Source of the DNA: Pseudomonas fluorescens
GTDB lineage: Bacteria; Pseudomonadota; Gammaproteobacteria; Pseudomonadales; Pseudomonadaceae
Direction: 5' to 3'
Length of the DNA: 64,000 bases
Assembly: GCF_001307155.1 (NCBI RefSeq)
Contig: NZ_CP012830.1
Coordinates: 3,052,501-3,116,500, forward strand
Below the pieces are notes generated by a model. The model made no database searches. It had not been told where the DNA came from and saw nothing but the letters and a program-made list of their open reading frames with translations. This document shows, in pieces, positions 25,881 through 34,193 of this stretch. Position numbers and translations under genes: made by a program. Position 1 is the first letter of the stretch. Every line of letters starts with the position of its first letter.

Positions 25881-27662
25881 CTACTTGGTACCCGTCAGTG
25901 TGCCGGTCAAGCCGCCGAGCGCACCAAGTCCGCCGAGCCCACCAGTGGTGGTGCCACCCGAGGTCGTGCCGGTGAGCAGGCTGCCGACGGTGGCACCTGC
26001 GGCGGTCACGGTATTACCGACCGCGGTGACAACCGGGTTGGGGGCGGCAGCGGTGATACTGGTGCCTGCACCGCTGATGGCGGCGCCGGTTTGAGTGAGT
26101 ACCCCATTGACCGGTGCAGTCAGGCCCGTGGTGCCGGCCACTTGTTGAGTCAGAGTGGCGACACCGCTGGTGACCGGATTCAATACAGCGCCGACCGTTG
26201 CGCCGACTGCGACAAGAGGCGCGGTCGCTGCCGTGTTCGCGACACCTGTACCGCCCAGGAGCGTGCCTGCCCCGGCCACGAGGTTACCCGCCGAACCTCC
26301 CGTTACTGCGGCAGAGCTGATCGTTGGGTTGGTGTTGCCGGCGTTGAGTCCGCCAGCGACATTCACGACTGCACCGCCGACGGTTTCCAGCAGCCCGCTG
26401 CCCGTCAGACCACCCACTCCACCCGCCGTACCCGACGTGCTCGTCAGGCCACCGGCCGCGCCAGTGGTGGTTGCCGTGTTAGCCAGTGCGCCACCGATGA
26501 TGTTGGTCAGCGGATTGCTGGTGCTCGAGGTGGCGACATTGCTGCCCAAACCACCGAGTGCACCGCTGACGTTGTTGAGCAGACCATTGACCGGGGCGCT
26601 TAGCCCGGTGGCACTGGCGACCTTTCCAGTCAGTCCTTCAGCCAATGTGACCACCGGAACCAGCGTGTTGGTGCCCACACCATTGCTCAACGAGCTCAGC
26701 GGACCACTGCTGGTCACTGTGCTCAAGGTGTTGCCGAGCATGGAAACGTTACTGCCTACCCCACTCACCACGGGTGCAACCTGGGTGATCAGGCCGCCGA
26801 CCAGAGGAATGCTTTGAGTGGTTGTCGACAGTTTGCCGCTCAGATCCGTCACGCCGTTGCCGACGTCAGTCACGACATTACCGACCACCGCTGTGGTGCT
26901 ACTCACCGCCAATGGGTTGGAAGCCAGTGTTCCCAGCCCGCCGCTCAGGCCGCTGCCCAGGCTATCGACCACATTGCCCGTGGTGTTGACGGCACTTTGG
27001 AGGACGCCGCCGACTACCGGAAGGGGCGCGACGGCAGTGCCGAGATCGCTCACGCCAGCACCTACACCGCTGATGGTATTGCCCAGATCGGAAACCAGCG
27101 TACTGGTTGTCAGGGCTGGGCTGGTGGTGCCGCCACCGGTTCCGCCTGTCCCGCCGGTAGTGCCACCGGTTCCGCCAGTACCCGCCGTGCCGCCGGTAGC
27201 GCCACCGGTTCCGCCAGTACCCGCCGTGCCGCCGGTAGCGCCACCGGTTCCGCCAGTACCCGCCGTGCCGCCGGTAGCGCCACCGGTTCCGCCAGTACCC
27301 GCCGTGCCGCCGGTAGTGCCACCGGTTCCGCCAGTACCTGCCGTGCCGCCGGTAGTGCCACCGGTTCCGCCAGTACCCGCCGTGCCGCCGGTAGTGCCAC
27401 CGGTTCCGCCAGTACCTGCCGTGTCGCCGGTAGTGCCACCGGTTCCGCCAGTACCCGCCGTACCGCCACCACTGCCGTCCGTACCGCCGCTGCTACCCGA
27501 ACCACTGGAGCCGCCTGCACCTGCGGCACCCGCGGCGCTATCAGGTGATGAGCTGCCGGGACTGCTGTGATGACCGCCACCGCCGCTGCTGCAACCGGTC
27601 AGGCTGAGACTCAGGACCAACGCCAATGCAGTACTGGTTTTCAACAAAACGTGAGAGCTCAT
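25881..27662 (-). CDS. Gly/Thr-rich repeat lipoprotein (collagen-like repeat type)
   Basis: A 593-residue predicted surface lipoprotein. Signal peptide with lipobox LTGC (Cys24); a Ser/Gly linker; a 13-residue tandem repeat region (residues 68-171); then about 400 residues rich in Gly, Val, Thr, Asn and Leu with recurring VVGNVVTDVGNG, GLTAPVNGVLTQTGAAI and TGLSAPVNGLLNNVSGAL units. The repeats contain runs of G-T-G triplets, as in bacterial collagen-like proteins, but are not strictly G-X-Y. The ATG at 27662 follows AAGGAAAC. It is upstream of tpsB on the same strand; no function is established. Confidence 0.72.
   Translation of the reverse strand: MSSHVLLKTSTALALVLSLSLTGCSSGGGGHHSSPGSSSPDSAAGAAGAGGSSGSGSSGGTDGSGGGTAGTGGTGGTTGDTAGTGGTGGTTGGTAGTGGTGGTTGGTAGTGGTGGTTGGTAGTGGTGGATGGTAGTGGTGGATGGTAGTGGTGGATGGTAGTGGTGGTTGGTGGTGGGTTSPALTTSTLVSDLGNTISGVGAGVSDLGTAVAPLPVVGGVLQSAVNTTGNVVDSLGSGLSGGLGTLASNPLAVSSTTAVVGNVVTDVGNGVTDLSGKLSTTTQSIPLVGGLITQVAPVVSGVGSNVSMLGNTLSTVTSSGPLSSLSNGVGTNTLVPVVTLAEGLTGKVASATGLSAPVNGLLNNVSGALGGLGSNVATSSTSNPLTNIIGGALANTATTTGAAGGLTSTSGTAGGVGGLTGSGLLETVGGAVVNVAGGLNAGNTNPTISSAAVTGGSAGNLVAGAGTLLGGTGVANTAATAPLVAVGATVGAVLNPVTSGVATLTQQVAGTTGLTAPVNGVLTQTGAAISGAGTSITAAAPNPVVTAVGNTVTAAGATVGSLLTGTTSGGTTTGGLGGLGALGGLTGTLTGTK
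27150..27461 (-). repeat. 39-bp tandem repeat (8 units) inside the lipoprotein gene
   Basis: Eight in-frame 39-base units encode TAGTGGTGG(T/A)TG(G/D). Units 5 to 7, counting from the N-terminus, carry Ala in place of Thr and the first unit ends in Asp. The near-identity at DNA level suggests recent expansion by slippage or recombination, so copy number may vary between strains. Confidence 0.85.
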
Positions 27663-28051
27663 GAGTAAGTTTCCTTGCACCTGTCACAACGATCACTGTT
27701 TTCGATGGCCTGCCAGTTCTGTTGCTGGCAATGCCTCGTCCGTTGCTTATCTATCTAATGCAGGTGCTGTCTCATGCCATTCTCAACTTGGTATTAACCA
27801 CTTATATATCGCGGATCGGGTTGTACTTGAGGGCTAATACCAACGGTATGAAAGGGTGCGCTTTCTTATAATAAAATCCTTATAAATCAATGAGCGGTGT
27901 TTTCTTGAAAGCCGTGAGGCACTTCGAAAAACTTAAGTTATATATATACAATTAACCGGGGGCGATCAGGCGTGGCTGCACGCAAATGCCGCCCACGGTT
28001 CATCCGAGGGCGGCGTATACTGCGCGCCTCATTTACTCAGTGGAGAACAGC
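27663..28051. other. A+T-rich intergenic promoter region
   Basis: The divergent gap between the repeat lipoprotein and the DMT transporter is strikingly A+T-rich around 27860-27955 (TTATAATAAAATCCTTATAA, TTATATATATACAATTAA). It presumably holds both promoters. I see no coding sequence and no clear repeat. Confidence 0.5.
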
Positions 28052-28501
28052 ATGCCGGCCCCCGTCTGGTGGTTGCTTTGCCTGCCTTTTGTCGCGGGTG
28101 CGTTTTTGCCCTTGCAGGCCGGTATCAATGGCCAGTTGGCCAAACAGGTGTCGAGCGTACTGGCCGCCGCGCTGATTTCGTTTTTTGTCGGCACCGTGGC
28201 GTTGTTTCTGCTGGTCCTGGTCCAGCGTGAAACCCCGGCATTGGAGACACTCAAAAGCCTGACCTGGTGGCACTGGAGCGGTGGTCTGCTCGGCGCATTT
28301 TTTATTACCACGGCGGCTTTCGCCGGACCGCGCATCGGCGCCATGCTGTTCATGGCACTGGTGCTGGCCGGGCAACTGGGGATGGCGATGACCCTGGATC
28401 ATTTCGGCTGGGCCGGGTTTCGCGAAGCACCCGTCAGCGCCGGCAAAATTGCCGGGCTGGTGTTGATTATGGCGGGTGTGTTCTTTATCAGGCGCGGCTG
28501 A
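28052..28501 (+). CDS. DMT family transporter (YdcZ/DUF606 type)
   Basis: A 149-residue inner-membrane protein with about five hydrophobic segments. The N-terminal PLQAGINGQLAKQVSSVLAAALISFFVGTVAL and later GAFFITTAAFAGPRIGAMLFMALVLAGQL are characteristic of the half-size DMT proteins of the YdcZ/DUF606 family. Such short members probably dimerise. The ATG at 28052 lies behind GGAGAA; the frame is open upstream to 27986 without support. The substrate is unknown. Confidence 0.8.
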   Translation: MPAPVWWLLCLPFVAGAFLPLQAGINGQLAKQVSSVLAAALISFFVGTVALFLLVLVQRETPALETLKSLTWWHWSGGLLGAFFITTAAFAGPRIGAMLFMALVLAGQLGMAMTLDHFGWAGFREAPVSAGKIAGLVLIMAGVFFIRRG

Positions 28502-28521
28502 TTCGGCGCGGCTGAGCCGTT

Positions 28522-29376
28522 TCAGGCAAGCGGTCGCCAGGTGCCGGACATGTGTTCCAGATCCCCGGCGCCGATCACCTTGAAGTCACCGTTTGAGCCG
28601 GCAACGCTGGTCAGCAAGCAGACCTCGCTGGGCAAGCGCACGGGCTTCTTGAACTGCACGGCAATCTCGATGTTCGACGTCGGCAGATGCCCGCTCAGGG
28701 CCGCGAGGGTGCGCGCCTTGATCCACAAACCGTGGGCGATGGCCCGGGGGAAACCGAAGAGTCTGGCGCTGAGAGCGCTCAGGTGAATCGGGTTGTAGTC
28801 ACCGGAAACCCTGGCGTAGCGCCGGCCAATCTCACTGGGCGCCCACCAGCGGGTGACCTCGTTCATGGTCAGGGCAGAATCCGTCGACGGCTCAATTGCT
28901 TCGCCGGGAAGTTTCACGCCTTTGCAGAGCATCTGGCTTTCGGCCTCCCAGAGCGGCCCGAGTGCGTCGTCAATCGTGGTGATCAACTCAAACACCGCGC
29001 CCTTGGCGTGGGGTTGCAGGTTCTGCACCCGCACGCTTACCCGCACTCGAGCGACTGCGCCCAAGGGGCGCAGGATACGGATGCGATTGGCCAGGTGAAC
29101 CAGCCCCAGCAGCGGAAACGGAAACGTCCTGGCAGTGAGCAATTGCATCTGCAGGGCGAACGCCAGCACATGAGGATAGGTCGGTGGCAACAGGCCGTTA
29201 TCGGTAAACCCGCACACCTTGCGATAGGCTGCCAAACGCTTGAGGTCAACGTTGACCCAGCAACGAAAGCCATCCTCGGGCAGGGTGGTGCCGGTGATCT
29301 TGCGCCGCGTCGCCGCCCGCCAATACAACTCGGGCAAGTACGGTGTAGTGCTCTGTGAATGCCAATCTGTTTCCAT
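28522..29376 (-). CDS. MaoC-like (3-hydroxyacyl) dehydratase
   Basis: A 284-residue double-hotdog-type protein. The C-terminal hotdog contains YARVSGDYNPIHLS with the catalytic Asp193 and His198 and the GFPRAIAHGLW helix of (R)-specific enoyl-CoA hydratases. The N-terminal half (LPELYWRAATRRKI, LPPTYPHVLAFALQMQLLT) is a degenerate hotdog. It would add or remove water at the 2,3 position of acyl thioesters. It lies two bases from the FabG4-like gene on the same strand, so dehydratase and ketoreductase are coexpressed. Confidence 0.8.
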   Translation of the reverse strand: METDWHSQSTTPYLPELYWRAATRRKITGTTLPEDGFRCWVNVDLKRLAAYRKVCGFTDNGLLPPTYPHVLAFALQMQLLTARTFPFPLLGLVHLANRIRILRPLGAVARVRVSVRVQNLQPHAKGAVFELITTIDDALGPLWEAESQMLCKGVKLPGEAIEPSTDSALTMNEVTRWWAPSEIGRRYARVSGDYNPIHLSALSARLFGFPRAIAHGLWIKARTLAALSGHLPTSNIEIAVQFKKPVRLPSEVCLLTSVAGSNGDFKVIGAGDLEHMSGTWRPLA

Positions 29377-29378
29377 GT

Positions 29379-30731
29379 TCAGGCCCCCAAGACACTTTGC
29401 CCACACACCCGCAGCGCCTGCCCGCTGACCGCGCCGCTGCCGGGTTGGGCCAGCCAGGCGACGGCTTCAGCAACGTCTTGCGGCAGTCCGCCTTGGCCCA
29501 GTGAACTCATGCGTCGCCCGGCCTCACGCAAGGTAAATGGAATCTGTGCGGTCATTCGGGTTTCGATAAAGCCAGGGGCGACGGCGTTGATGCTGATTCC
29601 GCGCGCTGCCAACAGTAGCGCCCAGGCCTGCGCCAGACCGATCAGTCCGGCCTTGCTCGCGGCGTAATTGGCTTGCCCGCGATTGCCGGCGATGCCGCTG
29701 ATCGACGCCAGCAGAATCACCCGAGCGTTATCGTGCAGGGCGCCGCCGTCGAGCAGCGCTTTGGTCAATACTTGCGGTGCATTCAGGTTCACTGCAAGCA
29801 CCGCATCCCAGAATTCCGGTGTCATGTTGGCCAGGGTTTTATCGCGGGTGATGCCCGCGTTATGAACCACAATGTCGATGCCGTTCGGTAATTGCTCGAT
29901 CAATTGCGCAGCGGCGTCTTCGGCGCAGATATCGAGGGTGATGCTGTGGCCGCCGAGGCGGGCGGCGAGGGCATCGAGATCGGTCTTGGCCGGTGGTACG
30001 TCGAGCAGCATCACCTGCGCCCCGTCGCGGGCCAGGGTTTCGGCGATCGATGCGCCGATCCCGCGAGCGGCGCCCGTGACCAGCGCCGTGCGCCCCGCCA
30101 ACGGGCGAGTCCAGTCCTGGACCTGAGTGTCGCAAGCGTTCAGCCGCACAACCTGTCCCGAGACATAAGCACTCTTTGGCGAGAGGAAAAACCGCAGCGC
30201 CCCTTCGAGTTGGCCTTCAGCTCCGGCCCCCACATACAGCAACTGCAAGGTGCCGCCACTACGCAACTCTTTGGCCAGCGAGCGACTGAAGCCTTCGAGT
30301 GCACGTTGGGCACTGGCGGCGAACGGGTCGCTCAAGGTTTCCGGTGCGCGCCCGAAAATCACCAGATGGGCGCTGTGCTCGAGGTTTTTCATCAACGGCT
30401 GAAAGAACTCACGCAGCTGCTTGAGTTGCCCGGTCTGCATCAGGTCACTGGCGTCGAACACCACGGCCTTGAGCTTGGGACCGTGGCCCGGAATCCATGC
30501 CTGGGCCAGCAAGGGTTCAGGGCCGTAGCTGTAAATCTGCTCGGTGAGTTTGTTGGCGAACGCGCTGACGTTCTGTGACAGCGGGCCGCCACCGATCAAC
30601 AGCGCGCCATTGACGGGCCGCAGGCGACCGGCCTCCCAGCGTTCCAGACGAACCGGCGACGGCAGGCCAAGGGCCCCGACCAGGCGGTGGCCGAGGGCCG
30701 AATTGGCGAAGTCGATATAGCGGTCAGACAT
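29379..30731 (-). CDS. 3-oxoacyl-thioester reductase, high-molecular-weight FabG (FabG4-like)
   Basis: A 450-residue protein. The C-terminal half is a classical SDR: cofactor motif TGAARGIG (219-226), NAG at 291-293, a catalytic Ser around 343-345, and Tyr356/Lys360 in YAASK. The N-terminal 200 residues form an additional Rossmann-like domain lacking these residues, the architecture of FabG4-type reductases. It would reduce 3-ketoacyl thioesters with NAD(P)H. It pairs with the MaoC gene and is divergent from the thiolase, giving three successive acyl-chain steps. Confidence 0.82.
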   Translation of the reverse strand: MSDRYIDFANSALGHRLVGALGLPSPVRLERWEAGRLRPVNGALLIGGGPLSQNVSAFANKLTEQIYSYGPEPLLAQAWIPGHGPKLKAVVFDASDLMQTGQLKQLREFFQPLMKNLEHSAHLVIFGRAPETLSDPFAASAQRALEGFSRSLAKELRSGGTLQLLYVGAGAEGQLEGALRFFLSPKSAYVSGQVVRLNACDTQVQDWTRPLAGRTALVTGAARGIGASIAETLARDGAQVMLLDVPPAKTDLDALAARLGGHSITLDICAEDAAAQLIEQLPNGIDIVVHNAGITRDKTLANMTPEFWDAVLAVNLNAPQVLTKALLDGGALHDNARVILLASISGIAGNRGQANYAASKAGLIGLAQAWALLLAARGISINAVAPGFIETRMTAQIPFTLREAGRRMSSLGQGGLPQDVAEAVAWLAQPGSGAVSGQALRVCGQSVLGA

Positions 30732-30791
30732 GGAAGGCTCTCCGGCAGTGGGGGTTCAAGGTGTGGACCATGAATCGCGATCAGTCGTTCG

Positions 30792-30821
30792 ACCCACGAG
30801 ATAAGGCCTACGCTTGTGGGT
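30792..30821. promoter_or_regulatory. 30-bp dyad between divergent fatty-acyl genes
   Basis: ACCCACGAG and CTTGTGGGT form a nine-base inverted repeat with one mismatch around a 12-base spacer, in the 118-base gap between the FabG4-like gene and the thiolase. The position suits an operator controlling both directions. Confidence 0.4.
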
Positions 30822-30849
30822 TATGCCTTTCACAGAATAGGAGCTTTTC

Positions 30850-32127
30850 ATGACTCAGTTGCGCCGCGTTGCGATCATCGGCGGTAATCGCATTCCTTTT
30901 GCTCGCTCCAACGGGCCGTATGCCACTGCCAGTAATCAGTCAATGCTGACGGCGGCGCTCGAAGGCTTGATCGAACGCTACAACCTGCATGGCCTGCGCA
31001 TGGGCGAAGTGGTGGCGGGGGCGGTACTCAAGCTTTCCCGGGACCTCAACTTGACCCGCGAATGTGTGCTCGGCTCGCGACTGTCACCGACCACCCCGGC
31101 CTATGACATTCAGCAGGCCTGCGGCACCGGGCTGGAAGCAGCGTTGCTGGTGGCGAACAAGATTGCCCTGGGGCAGATCGACTGCGGCATTGCCGGTGGT
31201 GTCGACACCACATCCGATGCGCCGATCAGTGTCAGCGACGGCTTGCGCAAGATTCTGCTGCAAGCCAATCGTGCCAAGAGCACCGGCGACAAGCTGAAGA
31301 CTTTCCTGCAATTGCGTCCCCGGCATTTGATCCCCGAGTTTCCGCGTAACGGCGAGCCGCGCACAGGGCTATCGATGGGGCAGCATTGCGAGTTGATGGC
31401 GCAGACCTGGAACATTCCCCGTGCCGAGCAGGATCAGCTGGCGCTGGAAAGCCACCAGAAAATGGCCGCGGCCTACGCCGAGGGCTGGCAGAACGATCTG
31501 ATGACCCCGTTCCTCGGCCTGACCCGCGACAACAACCTGCGCCCGGACGTGACGCTGGAAAAACTCGCGTCGTTGAAACCGGCATTTGACAAGAGCGACA
31601 AAGGCACGCTCACCGCCGGCAACTCGACACCGCTGACCGATGGCGCGTCGCTGGTGCTGCTCGGCAGTGAGGAGTGGGCGAAAGAGCGCGGCCTGCCGAT
31701 CCTCGCTTACTGGCGCGACGGCGAAGCGGCAGCGGTGGATTTCGTCAACGGCGCCGAAGGATTGCTGATGGCGCCGGTCTACGCCGTGCCGCGTTTGCTG
31801 GCACGCAACGGCCTGACCTTGCAGGACTTCGACTACTACGAAATCCACGAAGCCTTCGCCGCGCAAGTGCTCTGCACCTTGAAGGCCTGGGAAGACCCGG
31901 ATTACTGCAAAAACCGGCTCGGCCTCGATGCCGCGCTAGGCTCGATCGACCGCAGCCGACTCAACGTCAAAGGCAGTTCACTGGCCGCCGGGCATCCGTT
32001 TGCCGCGACCGGTGGGCGCATCGTCGCCAACCTTGCCAAGCTGCTCGACGCCGCCGGGAAGGGCCGCGGATTGATCTCGATCTGCGCCGCCGGAGGTCAG
32101 GGAGTGACCGCCATTATTGAGCGCTGA
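30850..32127 (+). CDS. acetyl-CoA C-acyltransferase (thiolase)
   Basis: A 425-residue thiolase. The acyl-accepting Cys91 lies in DIQQACGTGLEAAL, the active-site His382 in AAGHPFAATGG and the second Cys412 in CAAGGQG; NEAFA-type HEAFAAQ is also present. Length and the opening RRVAIIGGNRIPFARS resemble FadI-type degradative thiolases, although biosynthetic condensation is possible. It is divergent from the MaoC-FabG4 pair and its 3' end overlaps the convergent symporter gene by 14 bases. Confidence 0.87.
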   Translation: MTQLRRVAIIGGNRIPFARSNGPYATASNQSMLTAALEGLIERYNLHGLRMGEVVAGAVLKLSRDLNLTRECVLGSRLSPTTPAYDIQQACGTGLEAALLVANKIALGQIDCGIAGGVDTTSDAPISVSDGLRKILLQANRAKSTGDKLKTFLQLRPRHLIPEFPRNGEPRTGLSMGQHCELMAQTWNIPRAEQDQLALESHQKMAAAYAEGWQNDLMTPFLGLTRDNNLRPDVTLEKLASLKPAFDKSDKGTLTAGNSTPLTDGASLVLLGSEEWAKERGLPILAYWRDGEAAAVDFVNGAEGLLMAPVYAVPRLLARNGLTLQDFDYYEIHEAFAAQVLCTLKAWEDPDYCKNRLGLDAALGSIDRSRLNVKGSSLAAGHPFAATGGRIVANLAKLLDAAGKGRGLISICAAGGQGVTAIIER

Positions 32128-33160
32128 GAACCGCAGTGTTTTGTTGTTCGGCCAATACCCGATTGCGGTTGGCATAACGCTCGGCCATCACCGAGCAGAC
32201 GATCAACTGCAGCGGGTGATAGATCATGATCGGCAACAGGATCAGACCGAGCCCCGGGTTGGCACCGAAGATCAGCGCGGCCATCGGTGCACCGGCGGCC
32301 AGGGATTTTTTACTGGCGCAGAACACTGCAGCGATCTCATCGGCGGGGCTGAACTTCAGGGCACGGGCGGTGCGGGTGGTCATCCACAGAATGATCGCCA
32401 GCAGCATGGCACTGCCGAGCAATGCGCTGAGAATCACCGTATTGCCCTGTTGCTGCCACATCCCGGAAACCATCGAGTTGCAGAACGCCGCGTAGACCAG
32501 CAGCAGGATCACCAGTTTGTCGACGATGTTGGTGTAGCGCTTGTGGCGACTGAAAAACTTGCCGAACGGCGGCCGCAGCAACTGACCCAGTACCAGCGGC
32601 AACAGCAACATGGCACAGAGATCGAGCAGGGTTGAACCCAGGTCGATGCCGCCAGCGCCGCTGCCCACCACCAGGCTCACCAGTAATGGCGTGAGGAAAA
32701 TTCCCAGTACGCTGGACAGGCTCGCGTTGAGAATCGCCGCCGGCACGTTGCCACCGGCGCTGCCGGTCAAGGCCACGGAAGAGGAAATGGTCGAGGGCAG
32801 GGCGCACAGGTAGAAGAACCCGAGCATCAGCAGCGACGGAATGTGTGAGCCCAGCAGCTTGTCGCTTATCAGCCATATCAGCGGGAACACCAGAAAGGTG
32901 AAGCCCTGGACCATCAGGTGCAGGCGCCAGTTTTTCAAACCGTGGCGGATTTGCTCGCTCGACAGGTTGACCCCGTGCAGGAAGAACACCAGGAACACGC
33001 CAATGTTGATCACCCACTCAGCATGCATCGCGCCCCCCGTTGCACCGAAGTGCGGGAAGACCCAGGACAGCAGCGTGGCGATCAGCATCCCGCACAGGAA
33101 CCAGTCGGTGACCACGCGTTTGAGGTGTTTGAAGGCATGCATAACGGGCACCGAAGGCAT
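32114..33160 (-). CDS. bile acid:sodium symporter family protein (YfeH-like)
   Basis: A 348-residue polytopic protein of about ten helices. FFYLCALPSTISSSVALTGSAGGNVPAAILNASLSSVLGIFLTPLL, split here by function, is the conserved proline/glycine-rich crossover of the BASS superfamily, and VFCASKKSLAAGAPM is the second crossover. The YfeH branch transports unknown anions. Either ATG at 33160 or at 33142 (MHAFKHLKRV) could be the start; neither has a strong ribosome site. It is divergent from the AraC regulator, which may control it. Confidence 0.8.
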   Translation of the reverse strand: MPSVPVMHAFKHLKRVVTDWFLCGMLIATLLSWVFPHFGATGGAMHAEWVINIGVFLVFFLHGVNLSSEQIRHGLKNWRLHLMVQGFTFLVFPLIWLISDKLLGSHIPSLLMLGFFYLCALPSTISSSVALTGSAGGNVPAAILNASLSSVLGIFLTPLLVSLVVGSGAGGIDLGSTLLDLCAMLLLPLVLGQLLRPPFGKFFSRHKRYTNIVDKLVILLLVYAAFCNSMVSGMWQQQGNTVILSALLGSAMLLAIILWMTTRTARALKFSPADEIAAVFCASKKSLAAGAPMAALIFGANPGLGLILLPIMIYHPLQLIVCSVMAERYANRNRVLAEQQNTAVLSAQ

Positions 33161-33225
33161 TGTCAGAAGGGATGACCTAGCCTAAGGTCAAGACTTTCGC
33201 CCGTCTTGCGACATAAGGCCAACCA

Positions 33226-34017
33226 ATGCCGGCTAACGGACAAATTTCCCTCGAACGGACCATCCCGACCCTGACAGCGTTGCCGCGCCCGCTGTTTGCC
33301 CGTGCGGAGAGCCTCAGCGCCGGCTCGTGGACGCCACCTCATCGCCACGATTGGGTGCAGTTTTCCTACGCCATCAGTGGTGTGCTCGGCGTACACACCG
33401 CCGAGGGCAGTTTCTTTGCGCCGCCGCAGTGGGGGATCTGGATTCCGGCTGACCTGGAACACCAGGTGGTGACTTCGATGCGCGCGGAAATGCGCAGTCT
33501 CTATGTGCGGCGTGAGGCATGTGCCTGGGCGGACGAGCGTTGCCGGGTGCTGGAAGTTACGCCGCTGGCGCGTGAGTTGATCAAGAGTTTTTGCCTGCTG
33601 CCGGTGGACTACCCAGAGGGTGACAGCCGTGAAGCACGCCTGGTCGAGGTGCTGCTGGATCAGCTGGCGAGCCTGCCGGAAGTCGGTTTCTCTCTGCCGT
33701 TGCCACGTCACCCGCGTTTGCTTGGGTTGTGTAACGAACTGATCGAAAGCCCTGAACAGAACGTGACGTTGCATGAATGGGCCGAACGATTGGGGACGTC
33801 GGAGAAAACCTTGATGCGCCTGTTCCAGCGTGAAACCGGATTGAGTTTCCGCAGTTGGCGCCAGCGCATGCGGCTGTTGTCGTCATTGAGTTTGCTGGAA
33901 GACGGTAACAGCGTGACCACGGCGGCGCTGTCCAGCGGTTATGACTCGACGTCGGCGTTTATTGCCGCGTTCAAAAGCCTGTTCGGGTTTACCCCGGGAG
34001 AGTTGTTCAAACAGTAA
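33226..34017 (+). CDS. AraC family transcriptional regulator
   Basis: A 263-residue regulator with a cupin sensor domain (THRHDWVQFSYAISG-like segment PPHRHDWVQFSYA, QWGIWIPADLEHQV) and a C-terminal AraC domain: NVTLHEWAERLGTSEKTLMRLFQRETGLSFRSW and SLLEDGNSVTTAALSSGYDSTSAFIAAFKSLFGFTPGEL, quoted in parts. This is the small-molecule-sensing type usually acting on a neighbouring transporter. The divergent BASS symporter is the likely target. A REPIN begins two bases after its stop. Confidence 0.85.
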   Translation: MPANGQISLERTIPTLTALPRPLFARAESLSAGSWTPPHRHDWVQFSYAISGVLGVHTAEGSFFAPPQWGIWIPADLEHQVVTSMRAEMRSLYVRREACAWADERCRVLEVTPLARELIKSFCLLPVDYPEGDSREARLVEVLLDQLASLPEVGFSLPLPRHPRLLGLCNELIESPEQNVTLHEWAERLGTSEKTLMRLFQRETGLSFRSWRQRMRLLSSLSLLEDGNSVTTAALSSGYDSTSAFIAAFKSLFGFTPGELFKQ

Positions 34018-34018
34018 T

Positions 34019-34161
34019 TGTGGCGAGGGAGCTTGCTCCCGCCGGCCGGTCCGCGCTCGGGCGAAGCAGTCGTAATCCAGAAAATGCGGCCTACCTGATA
34101 GACCGCGTTGACTGAATGGGGACCGCTTCGCGCTCCAGCGGGAGCAAGCTCCCTCGCCACA
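34019..34161. repeat. REPIN-type inverted REP pair
   Basis: TGTGGCGAGGGAGCTTGCTCCCGC at the left (quoted across its two halves) is answered by GCGGGAGCAAGCTCCCTCGCCACA-type sequence at the right, with a non-conserved middle. It is the same REP family as the element at 62235-62378. Confidence 0.82.
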
Positions 34162-34193
34162 GGGGGCAGTGTCTGCTGGGGCGATCGAGGTGA

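Noticed and set aside
27150..27461. A CRISPR-like regular repeat
   Set aside because: The units are contiguous 39-base coding repeats without spacers and stay in frame; it is a protein tandem repeat.
26818..27570. A plus-strand frame encoding a Pro/Val-rich repeat protein (VPPVPAVPP)
   Set aside because: It is the antisense of the Gly/Thr repeat. The minus-strand gene has a ribosome site, signal peptide and lipobox, so it is the real one.
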